24,000 nt of DNA from an uncultured Chloracidobacterium sp. Its GTDB lineage: Bacteria > Acidobacteriota > Blastocatellia > Pyrinomonadales > Pyrinomonadaceae. Positions 17,849 through 24,000 of the stretch are shown here, in pieces (the stretch's first letter is position 1; every line of letters starts with the position of its first letter). The notes under the pieces are model-generated. The model did not search any database. It worked only from the letters and a program-made list of their open reading frames with translations, and had not been told where the DNA came from. The position numbers were made by a program, and so were the translations under genes. The stretch lies in NCBI GenBank assembly GCA_937941715.1, contig CALDGX010000113.1, positions 1-24,000 on the forward strand, given 5' to 3'.

Positions 17849-17878
17849 TTGACCATATTGCGGGGATTAAGTTAAAAT
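17849..17878 (+). promoter_or_regulatory. Sigma-70-type promoter of the HD-GYP gene
   Basis: TTGACC (17849-17854) and TAAAAT (17873-17878) are separated by 18 nt and both near consensus. The predicted transcription start is near 17885. This would be downstream of the in-frame TTG at 17884, which supports the ATG at 17914 as the true start with a leader of about 30 nt. Confidence 0.55.
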
Positions 17879-17913
17879 CTTAATTGGCGTTTCCCATACG
17901 CCGTTCCCCGCAG

Positions 17914-19722
17914 ATGCCCCGAAACGCCAAAAAACTCAGCCTCATCTATTTCGTCATTGCCACGCTCTTGGTCGTCGGCATGGTTCCGCTCGTTCTGACG
18001 GGCTGGCTATTGTCGAATAAGAGCGGCCAGGAACTGCGTTCCGCCGAAAACCGCTATCAGATACAGCTCGTTCAGGAAAAGGCTCGCCAGATCGAGTCTT
18101 TCGGCAAGCGAAACGCCGATCTTGTCACGGGTATCGCCGGCGGCATCGAACTTTCGGGTAATTCGGCGGTATTAACGTCGCCCGCGACCGAATCCAAACT
18201 GGGGTCGATGTTAAGCACGAGTCCGGAGGTTCTCGCGATTTACGTTAAGCCCGACGGCGCCGATTCGCTGTCTGTATTTCGGGCCAGCGGCCTGACCCGT
18301 GACGACGTCGAGCGGATCGCCGCCGAGGCGTCAGCCGGAGCGGCGGTCGGTAAGGTCAGCATCGGCGATCGCCGTCTGATCGCCTCGACCGGTGAGATGG
18401 TGATGACATTTTCGACCGTTGCGGCCGTCCCCGGCGGTACTGAGGCCCGTATCGTGGCGATCACATCGCTCCGCGACATCGCCCGCCTGACGGTCGGCTT
18501 TAGCTCGGTCAAGGAACAGGACCTCTGGCGGAATGGCCTGCCTATCATTTTCGTCGTGGACGAGGACGGCCGGGCCGTCTTTCACCCCGACGCCGCACTT
18601 CAGGCTTCGCGGCGTCCGCTCAATGACCTCAAGATCGTCAAGGACTGGCGCGAATCCGGCACCCAGGTGCAGTCGGCGCTTGTGCCTTTTACCGCCGAGT
18701 TTGAAAAGTCTTCGCACGACATGATCGGTGCCTACTCGACCGCGCGTATGACCCCTGACCGAATGCTCGGGGTCATCACGATGCAGGACGAGAAGACGGC
18801 GCTTGCGTCGGTCGGCGAGATGCGTATGCAGACGTGGCTCATCAGCCTCGCGTTCGCCGTCTTTGCCCTGATCGCCGGACTGATTCTTGCCCGCCTCGTC
18901 ACTGCTCCGCTGCTAAAGCTTGCCTCGGCCGCCAAGAGCATCGCCGCCGGCGACTATTCCACCCGCGTTGACAGCCGTAATATTACCGAGATCGGCACGC
19001 TCGGCGACACATTTAACCTGATGTCAGGCAAGATCGAGGACCAGATCGCCAATCTTGCCAAGGCCGCGGCCGAGAACCGCGAACTTTTCGTCGGCACGGT
19101 CAAGGCACTCGCCGCCGCGATCGACGGCAAGGACAAGTACACACGCGGCCATTCCGAGAGGGTCGCCCGCATTTCGGTCGCGATGGGCAAACGCCTCGGG
19201 ATGGACGAACAGGAACTCGACACCCTGCGAATGAGCGCTCTGCTCCACGACATCGGCAAGATCGCCATCGACGACGCCATTCTCAAAAAGCCCGCCGCCC
19301 TGACCGAGGACGAGTACGAGATAATGAAGACCCATCCGCAACGCGGATACAAGATCATGTCGCAGATCCCGGCGATGAAGGACTTTTTGCCCGGGATGTA
19401 TATGCACCACGAGATGGTCAATGGCATGGGTTACCCGCAGGGCCTGTCGGGTGACGAGATTCCGATGCAGGCAAAGATCATTTCCGTCGCCGATACATTT
19501 GACGCGATGACGATCGACCGGCCGTATTCCAAGGGTATGGACCTGCCGTCGGCGCTCGAAAGGCTGCGAACCTTTATCGGGACGCGTTATGACGCGAACG
19601 TGGTCGAGGCTCTGGTCGATGCCTGTAACGCCGGCGAGGTCGCCAACGGCATCGTCCGCCAAATGGCCGCGATCCGTGAGGCCGAACGCGAAGAAACAGA
19701 ACCCGCCAAACTCGTTGCGTAA
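17914..19722 (+). CDS. Transmembrane HAMP-HD-GYP phosphodiesterase
   Basis: A 602-residue inner-membrane signalling protein. TM1 (about 8-33), an extracytoplasmic sensor region (about 34-305, length and topology like a double CACHE domain), TM2 (about 307-328), HAMP (about 328-382) and a C-terminal HD-GYP domain (about 390-590). Metal and signature residues are present: H413 in RGHSERV, HD445-446 in LLHDIGK, H474, HH498-499, GMGYP (504-508), and D527 in ADTFDAM followed by RPY. Active family members degrade cyclic-di-GMP (or cGAMP) by phosphodiesterase activity. The start was set at ATG 17914 because the promoter lies just upstream. The following zinc-finger membrane protein gene is 26 nt downstream and likely co-transcribed. 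Confidence 0.93.
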   Translation: MPRNAKKLSLIYFVIATLLVVGMVPLVLTGWLLSNKSGQELRSAENRYQIQLVQEKARQIESFGKRNADLVTGIAGGIELSGNSAVLTSPATESKLGSMLSTSPEVLAIYVKPDGADSLSVFRASGLTRDDVERIAAEASAGAAVGKVSIGDRRLIASTGEMVMTFSTVAAVPGGTEARIVAITSLRDIARLTVGFSSVKEQDLWRNGLPIIFVVDEDGRAVFHPDAALQASRRPLNDLKIVKDWRESGTQVQSALVPFTAEFEKSSHDMIGAYSTARMTPDRMLGVITMQDEKTALASVGEMRMQTWLISLAFAVFALIAGLILARLVTAPLLKLASAAKSIAAGDYSTRVDSRNITEIGTLGDTFNLMSGKIEDQIANLAKAAAENRELFVGTVKALAAAIDGKDKYTRGHSERVARISVAMGKRLGMDEQELDTLRMSALLHDIGKIAIDDAILKKPAALTEDEYEIMKTHPQRGYKIMSQIPAMKDFLPGMYMHHEMVNGMGYPQGLSGDEIPMQAKIISVADTFDAMTIDRPYSKGMDLPSALERLRTFIGTRYDANVVEALVDACNAGEVANGIVRQMAAIREAEREETEPAKLVA

Positions 19723-19748
19723 GCGGCGTGAGCAGGCCGCCGATCAAA

Positions 19749-21362
19749 ATGAATACCGAACAACTATCAGAAAAATGGCAGGTCGAGTCCAACGGACAGG
19801 TAATCGACACCAATTTTGCCGAGATCACGTCATGGATCGAGGATGAGACGCTGCTGCGTATGGACCGTGTCCGCAAGGGCAATCTTCGCTGGATCGAAGC
19901 GGGCCGCGTCCCGGCGCTAATGGCGGTCTTTAACGCCAAAGAGAACGGCCAGCCGACACCGCCGGTGATCTCGACCACCAAGATGGAGCCGACGCGTCTG
20001 GCGTCGCAAAATACCTCGACGCGGAATCTGACGCCGGTACCGGTTCCGGCCGAACGCGTTTGTGCCGTTCACGCTGACGCTCTTGCCGATTTTGTCTGCG
20101 ATACCTGTCAGAGCGAGTTTTGCCGCGCGTGCCCGAATTCATACGGCGGTACGGTCAAGATCTGCCCGTTCTGCGGAGCGATGTGCAAGCCCATCGCCGT
20201 CACCCCGTCATCGCCGCCGGTCAGCGGTTACACCTCGACTTATACGCCGCCGGCCGGGTCGTTCGGTTTTGGCGATTTTGCCAATGCCCTCGCTCATCCG
20301 CTCAAATTCAAGGCCAGCCTGATAATCGGGGCACTGATGTATATGGTGTTCTCGATCGGCCAGTCGTCGATGATGTTCGGCGGCATGGTGCTGATGGGTT
20401 CGGCGTTGTTCTGCTTTTTGCTGGCAAATATGCTGACTGTCGGCATCCTGACAAACACGGTCGAAAATTTCACGCAGGGCAAACTCGACGCCAATTTCAT
20501 GCCTTCGTTCGATGATTTCGATATCTGGGATGATGTCGTTCATCCATTTTTCCTGAGCATCGGAGTATACCTAGTTTCGTTCGGGCCGCTGATCGCGGTC
20601 GGCATCATTTCGGTCTTTATGGTGATGAACACCGCCAAAGCCGAGTTGAACGCCGCGCAAAAGAGTGCCGCGAGCAGTGCGGCCCCGCAGATCGCCTACG
20701 CGGCCAACGCCGCCAAGCAGAGCGAGCGCGTTCGTGAGATCCTGCAGAAGAATGCCGACGAACAGAAACAGCGTGTCGCCGCGATGGACGACCCCGCGGC
20801 CGACCCGGTCACCATGGCCGAACGCACCGCTCCGCTTGCCGCCGACGAGATGACCGAAGCCGATTTTGAGGAACTGCAGCGGGAGATCGGCCAGCATCGC
20901 AAGGCACAACTCGAATCGACCATCGGCAAAACGCCCGAGACGCTCGCCGCCGAACGGGCACAGTTCATCAAGACGATCATAGGTTACGGTGCGATGTTCC
21001 TGATACTCGGCGGCATCGCCCTGATCTGGGGTCTGTTCTATTTTCCGGCGGCCTGTGCCGTCGCGGGTTACACGCGGTCATTCATGGCGACGGTCAATCC
21101 GCTCGTGGGGATCGATACGATCCGCCGGCTCGGTTCATCGTACGTTCTGATCCTGGTAATGGGCCTTTTGCTCGTCATTGCTTCGTCGATCGTCGGCGGA
21201 GTTTTGTCGGTGATATTTTCGCCTTTCGACCTGCCTTCGCTCGGAAACCTGCCGGCAAAGGCGCTCGGCAGCATATTCGGCTTTTATGTTTCGGTCGTAT
21301 TTTCATGCGTGATCGGCTATGCCCTCTATAAGGCCGCGGATCGTCTGAATCTCGCCCGATAG
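19749..21362 (+). CDS. Multi-pass membrane protein with N-terminal zinc-finger region
   Basis: This encodes 537 residues from the ATG at 19749 (a GTG at 19728 also opens the frame). The N-terminal 60 residues (EKWQVESNGQVIDTNFAEI, then VRKGNLRWIEAGRVPAL) have the spacing of a GYF_2-like domain, a tentative match. Residues 105-146 form a B-box-like zinc finger (C105-x2-H108, C117-x2-C120, C125-x2-C128, C139-x2-C142, C146). At least two membrane segments follow (about 190-235). A segment FTQGKLDANFMPSFDDFDIWDD (in pieces from 241) resembles the loop of DUF4013-type membrane proteins. Further segments surround a charged Ala/Glu/Gln-rich, probably coiled-coil insertion (about 297-405). Three or four more C-terminal helices complete it. 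Function unknown; it is followed by a strong terminator, so it closes the HD-GYP operon. Confidence 0.75.
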   Translation: MNTEQLSEKWQVESNGQVIDTNFAEITSWIEDETLLRMDRVRKGNLRWIEAGRVPALMAVFNAKENGQPTPPVISTTKMEPTRLASQNTSTRNLTPVPVPAERVCAVHADALADFVCDTCQSEFCRACPNSYGGTVKICPFCGAMCKPIAVTPSSPPVSGYTSTYTPPAGSFGFGDFANALAHPLKFKASLIIGALMYMVFSIGQSSMMFGGMVLMGSALFCFLLANMLTVGILTNTVENFTQGKLDANFMPSFDDFDIWDDVVHPFFLSIGVYLVSFGPLIAVGIISVFMVMNTAKAELNAAQKSAASSAAPQIAYAANAAKQSERVREILQKNADEQKQRVAAMDDPAADPVTMAERTAPLAADEMTEADFEELQREIGQHRKAQLESTIGKTPETLAAERAQFIKTIIGYGAMFLILGGIALIWGLFYFPAACAVAGYTRSFMATVNPLVGIDTIRRLGSSYVLILVMGLLLVIASSIVGGVLSVIFSPFDLPSLGNLPAKALGSIFGFYVSVVFSCVIGYALYKAADRLNLAR

Positions 21363-21391
21363 AGCTTTCGCCCACATTGGAATGGAATAAG

Positions 21392-21424
21392 AAAGGTGCG
21401 GTCCGCGCGGTTCGCACCTTTTTT
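21392..21424 (+). terminator. Rho-independent terminator after the zinc-finger membrane protein gene
   Basis: A 9-bp perfect stem, AAAGGTGCG (21392-21400) and CGCACCTTT (21413-21421), encloses a 12-nt GC-rich loop. It ends in a run of six T residues. It lies 30 nt after the stop codon at 21362. Confidence 0.9.
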
Positions 21425-21463
21425 GCGGTTTGCCGCCGAAAAGGGCGTCTTTTTGCGGGCGTG

Positions 21464-21492
21464 TTGTCCGCGGTCCGATATTTTCCTATACT
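21464..21492 (+). promoter_or_regulatory. Sigma-70-type promoter of ftsY
   Basis: TTGTCC (21464-21469) and TATACT (21487-21492) are separated by 17 nt, directly after the upstream terminator. The predicted start is near 21499, about 65 nt upstream of the ATG at 21565. The rest of the 202-nt gap holds only the terminator and the leader. Confidence 0.6.
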
Positions 21493-21564
21493 CAGTAGTT
21501 TGCAGACGTTGTGTCGGCCGCGGCTATGGCCGGGCAACTGACGTTAAAGGTAATAGGGAAGTTT

Positions 21565-22599
21565 ATGTCGTTTTTTTGGCGTAGGAAAAAAGAAGACACC
21601 TTTTCGAGTTCGGTCCTCGGGCTCGACAAGTCGGTCGAGGAACTGAAAGCTCAGGAAGAGGCGGTCGAACGCGAGATCGGCGTGCGGTTCACCAAGGCGA
21701 TCGCGAAGACACGCGATTCGATCAATAACCGTCTCGATACCATCTTTGAGGGTCGAAAGCAGATCGACGAACAACTGCTCGACGAACTTGAGGAGATGCT
21801 CATCTCGACCGATATCGGCGTCGCGACGACGATGCAGGTCCTCGACGCGATCCGCAAGGGCGTTTCGCGGCAGGAGATCGGTGATCTCGACGCGCTCAAA
21901 AGGGCGATGAAGCAGGAACTGCTCGGCATTCTGCAGCACTCCACCGAGCGAGGCGTTGCTGACGAACGCACCATCGACGAATCGATCAAGCCATACGTCC
22001 TGATGGTCGTCGGCGTCAACGGTGTCGGGAAAACGACCACCATCGGCAAACTCGCCCAGCGTATCAAGGACGAGGGCAACGACGTCCTCATTTGCGCGGC
22101 CGACACGTTTCGAGCAGCGGCCAGCGACCAGCTTGAGATCTGGGCGGATCGTGCCGGCGTGCAGATCGTCCAGCAAAAACAGGGAACTGACCCCGCCGCC
22201 GTCCTGTTCGACGCACTCGCGGCGGCCAAAGCCCGCAATTCCGACGTTTTGATCGTCGATACCGCCGGCCGTTTGCACAACAAGGCACATCTTATGGCCG
22301 AGCTCGAGAAAATGAAGCGTATCTCCGGCCGCGAGGTCACGGGAGCACCGCACGAGACGCTGCTCGTCATCGACGCCGTCACCGGCCAGAACGGCCTCGA
22401 GCAGGCCCGCCAATTTACCAAGGTCGCTGACGTCACCGGCATCGTGCTGACCAAACTCGACGGCACCGCTAAGGGCGGTATTGCCGTCGCCATCGCCAAG
22501 GACCTGAATTTACCGATCCGTTATGTCGGGATCGGCGAACAGGTGAACGACCTCATGGTCTTTGACCCGGAAAGTTACGTAAACGGGCTGTTTAACTGA
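21565..22599 (+). CDS. ftsY: Signal recognition particle receptor FtsY
   Basis: A 344-residue GTPase that docks SRP-bound ribosomes at the membrane for co-translational insertion. It has a very short basic start (MSFFWRRKKED) instead of the long acidic A domain of E. coli FtsY. A four-helix N domain follows (about 30-130). The G domain has G1 GVNGVGKTTT (150-159), the insertion-box region ADTFRAAASDQL (179-190), G3 DTAGR (232-236), G4 TKLDG (296-300) with TAKGG after it, and the closing GIGEQVNDLMVFDPESYVNGLF (322-343, in two parts). The ATG at 21565 was chosen over the GTG at 21511 because TAGGGAAG precedes it and the encoded extension looks non-conserved. The next gene starts 5 nt downstream. 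Confidence 0.97.
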   Translation: MSFFWRRKKEDTFSSSVLGLDKSVEELKAQEEAVEREIGVRFTKAIAKTRDSINNRLDTIFEGRKQIDEQLLDELEEMLISTDIGVATTMQVLDAIRKGVSRQEIGDLDALKRAMKQELLGILQHSTERGVADERTIDESIKPYVLMVVGVNGVGKTTTIGKLAQRIKDEGNDVLICAADTFRAAASDQLEIWADRAGVQIVQQKQGTDPAAVLFDALAAAKARNSDVLIVDTAGRLHNKAHLMAELEKMKRISGREVTGAPHETLLVIDAVTGQNGLEQARQFTKVADVTGIVLTKLDGTAKGGIAVAIAKDLNLPIRYVGIGEQVNDLMVFDPESYVNGLFN

Positions 22600-22604
22600 T
22601 CAAA

Positions 22605-23072
22605 ATGAAACGAAGCACAATTATCGGCATCGTCGCGGCATCGCTGCTCCTCCTCGCGGTCAATACCGCTCTGGCTTGTTCCTGCGTCCTGCCGGACCGC
22701 AACAAGAGTGCCCGGCAACTCGTGGCCGAGGCAAAAAAGACGTCCGTCGCGGTTTTTGTCGGCAAGGTCGTCGACATTCGCTATTCCGATGAGAAGATGG
22801 ATGATCAACCGTTGCGGATGTTCGCAAAATTTGAGGTCGCCGGGCAATGGAAAGGTTCGGTACCGCAGATCGTCGAGGTTGCGACCGCCAATATCTGCTG
22901 CATTTGCGGCGTCAGCTTTCGAAAGGGCGAGACATACATCGTTTACGCGAACGGGACGGCCGCCGAACTTTCGGCGAACAGTTGTTCGCGGACGTCGGCG
23001 ATCAACGGCAAGAGCCGGGACGAAAAGTACCTCGGTAAACGGCGTCTGCCCAATAAATATCCGCGAGCGTAA
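22605..23072 (+). CDS. Small secreted TIMP/NTR-like protein
   Basis: A 155-residue exported protein. A signal peptide (MKRSTIIGIVAASLLLLAVNTALA) is followed by AXA-type cleavage before C25, so the mature protein would begin CSC (C25, C27). The remainder follows the NTR/TIMP-like pattern: AVFVGKVV (49-56), FEV-x-x-QWKG (76-84), VEVATA (90-95), CGVSFRKGETYIVYA (101-115) and a late cysteine in NSCSRT (C127). In animal TIMPs the N-terminal Cys chelates the zinc of metalloproteases; whether bacterial relatives inhibit proteases is not established. Position -3 is Ala, not Leu, so it does not fit the canonical lipobox, though lipidation is not excluded. It is packed between ftsY (5 nt) and ribD (5 nt), suggesting co-transcription without an obvious functional link. 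Confidence 0.75.
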   Translation: MKRSTIIGIVAASLLLLAVNTALACSCVLPDRNKSARQLVAEAKKTSVAVFVGKVVDIRYSDEKMDDQPLRMFAKFEVAGQWKGSVPQIVEVATANICCICGVSFRKGETYIVYANGTAAELSANSCSRTSAINGKSRDEKYLGKRRLPNKYPRA

Positions 23073-23077
23073 ACTCT

Positions 23078-24000
23078 GTGACTGAAACAGCGGACATTAC
23101 ATTTCTCAGGCGTGCTCTCGATCTTGCCGCTGCCGGACGCGGCCTCGTCAGCCCCAACCCGCTGGTCGGCTGCGTCATCGTGTCGGCTGACGGTAATATC
23201 GTCGGCGAGGGCACATACACGCTCGACGGCGTGGTCCACGCCGAGGCGATCGCCCTTGAGCAGGCCGGAACGCTTGCCCGCGGCGGTACGGCGTATGTTT
23301 CGCTCGAACCGCACGACCACCACAGTAAGACGCCGCCCTGCACCGAGGCATTGATAAACGCCGGCATCCGCCGCGTCGTTTGCCCGATCGAGGACCCGAA
23401 TCCGCTCGTTTCCGGCCGCGGTTTTGAACATTTGCGTTCAGCCGGTGTCGAGGTCGCCGTCGGCCTTCTCGCCGACGAAGCGACGAAGCTCAACGAGAAG
23501 TTCATCTGCTGGCACAAGGATAAAAGGCCATTTGTCCATCTAAAACTCGCGATGTCGCTCGACGGCCGAATTTCGGTGGATTCAAGCGTCTCGACCGCAC
23601 TTTCGTGCGATATTGCCCGCTCGCGGGTGCAGGACCTGCGTCACGAGCACGACGCGATCCTCGTCGGGGGCAACACCGCCGCTGTCGACGACCCGAGCCT
23701 GACCGACCGCAGTGGAAAGCCGCGCAGGCGGCCATTGGCACGCGTCGTACTCGACAACCGCCTCCGGTTGCCGCTCGACTCAAAACTCGCACGGACGACG
23801 GCCGAGGCTCCGACCATAGTTTTTACCAACAGCCGCGACCGGGAAAAGGCTGATAAGCTACGCTCTCAGGGCGTGGATGTGGTTGAAACGGAGATAGGCG
23901 GCCGCGACCTTGCCGCAGTGCTTGAGGAACTGCGTGCTCGCGAAGTTCAGAGTGTTTTGGTCGAGGGCGGGACCGAGGTCGCCGGGGCGTTCGTTGACGC
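23078..24000 (+). CDS. ribD: Riboflavin biosynthesis protein RibD (3' partial)
   Basis: The frame opens at GTG 23078 and runs off the window after 307 residues. It is the bifunctional diaminohydroxyphosphoribosylaminopyrimidine deaminase / 5-amino-6-(5-phosphoribosylamino)uracil reductase, acting early in riboflavin synthesis. The deaminase domain (1-145) has SPNPLVGCVIV (25-35), HAE (54-56) with the catalytic Glu, and the zinc block SLEPHDHHSKTPPC (75-88). The first cysteine normally found in that block (LEPC) is His79 here, while C88 is kept. The reductase domain starts at RPFVHLKLAMSLDGRI (150-165) with HDAILVGGNTAAVDDP (191-206) and reaches VEGGTEVAG near the edge. The GTG start has no strong ribosome-binding site and lies 5 nt after the preceding stop; the encoded N-terminus (ETADITFLRRALDLA) fits the family. 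Confidence 0.95.
   Translation, partial: MTETADITFLRRALDLAAAGRGLVSPNPLVGCVIVSADGNIVGEGTYTLDGVVHAEAIALEQAGTLARGGTAYVSLEPHDHHSKTPPCTEALINAGIRRVVCPIEDPNPLVSGRGFEHLRSAGVEVAVGLLADEATKLNEKFICWHKDKRPFVHLKLAMSLDGRISVDSSVSTALSCDIARSRVQDLRHEHDAILVGGNTAAVDDPSLTDRSGKPRRRPLARVVLDNRLRLPLDSKLARTTAEAPTIVFTNSRDREKADKLRSQGVDVVETEIGGRDLAAVLEELRAREVQSVLVEGGTEVAGAFVD

Noticed and set aside
21544..22499. Two long minus-strand frames opposite ftsY
   Set aside because: ftsY is complete and unmistakable on the plus strand; the opposite frames have no recognisable features.

Overview
The window is a gene-dense bacterial chromosome segment of roughly 60% GC with very little non-coding DNA. A diderm is implied by a TonB C-terminal-domain protein and a MacA/MacB-type export system. 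The mixture of zinc-ribbon/FHA proteins, a Ser/Thr kinase, an SpoIIE phosphatase, an RDD protein and several tandem MacB-type permeases suggests Acidobacteriota, perhaps a Blastocatellia relative. That taxonomic guess comes from gene content and style, not from a marker gene.

Layout. (1) 1-4118, plus strand: the tail of an unidentified gene, a secreted TonB_C protein of visibly lower GC, a DppD/DppF-type peptide ABC ATPase pair without permeases, and a Yip1-like membrane protein, closed by a terminator at 4165-4202. (2) 12345-4221, minus strand: one export operon consisting of a MacA-like adaptor, a single LolD/MacB-type ATPase, a seven-segment membrane protein of unknown function, and four successive MacB/FtsX-type permeases. 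(3) 12614-17823, plus strand: a phospho-signalling cassette of a zinc ribbon-FHA protein, a kinase with zinc ribbons at both ends of its cytoplasmic chain and a C-terminal FHA domain, an RDD membrane protein, and an FHA-GAF-SpoIIE phosphatase. A promoter lies at 12516-12544. (4) 17914-21362: a transmembrane HD-GYP protein with its own promoter, then a zinc-finger multi-pass membrane protein, closed by a terminator at 21392-21424. (5) 21565-24000: ftsY with its own promoter, a small secreted TIMP/NTR-like protein, and the start of ribD, which runs off the window.

How it fits together. The most distinctive region is 12.6-17.8 kb. The same zinc ribbon-FHA unit occurs as a free protein and as the C-terminus of the adjacent kinase. 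A kinase (writer), three FHA domains (phosphothreonine readers) and a PP2C-type phosphatase (possible eraser or partner-switching output) are encoded side by side. The kinase carries a long acidic linker with repeated hydrophobic islets that look like docking or phospho-acceptor motifs. The export operon is unusual in pairing one ATPase and one adaptor with four different permeases. The adaptor keeps an intact RLS-type TolC-docking motif although no TolC gene lies in the window.

No tRNA, rRNA, CRISPR array, insertion sequence or phage feature was recognised.
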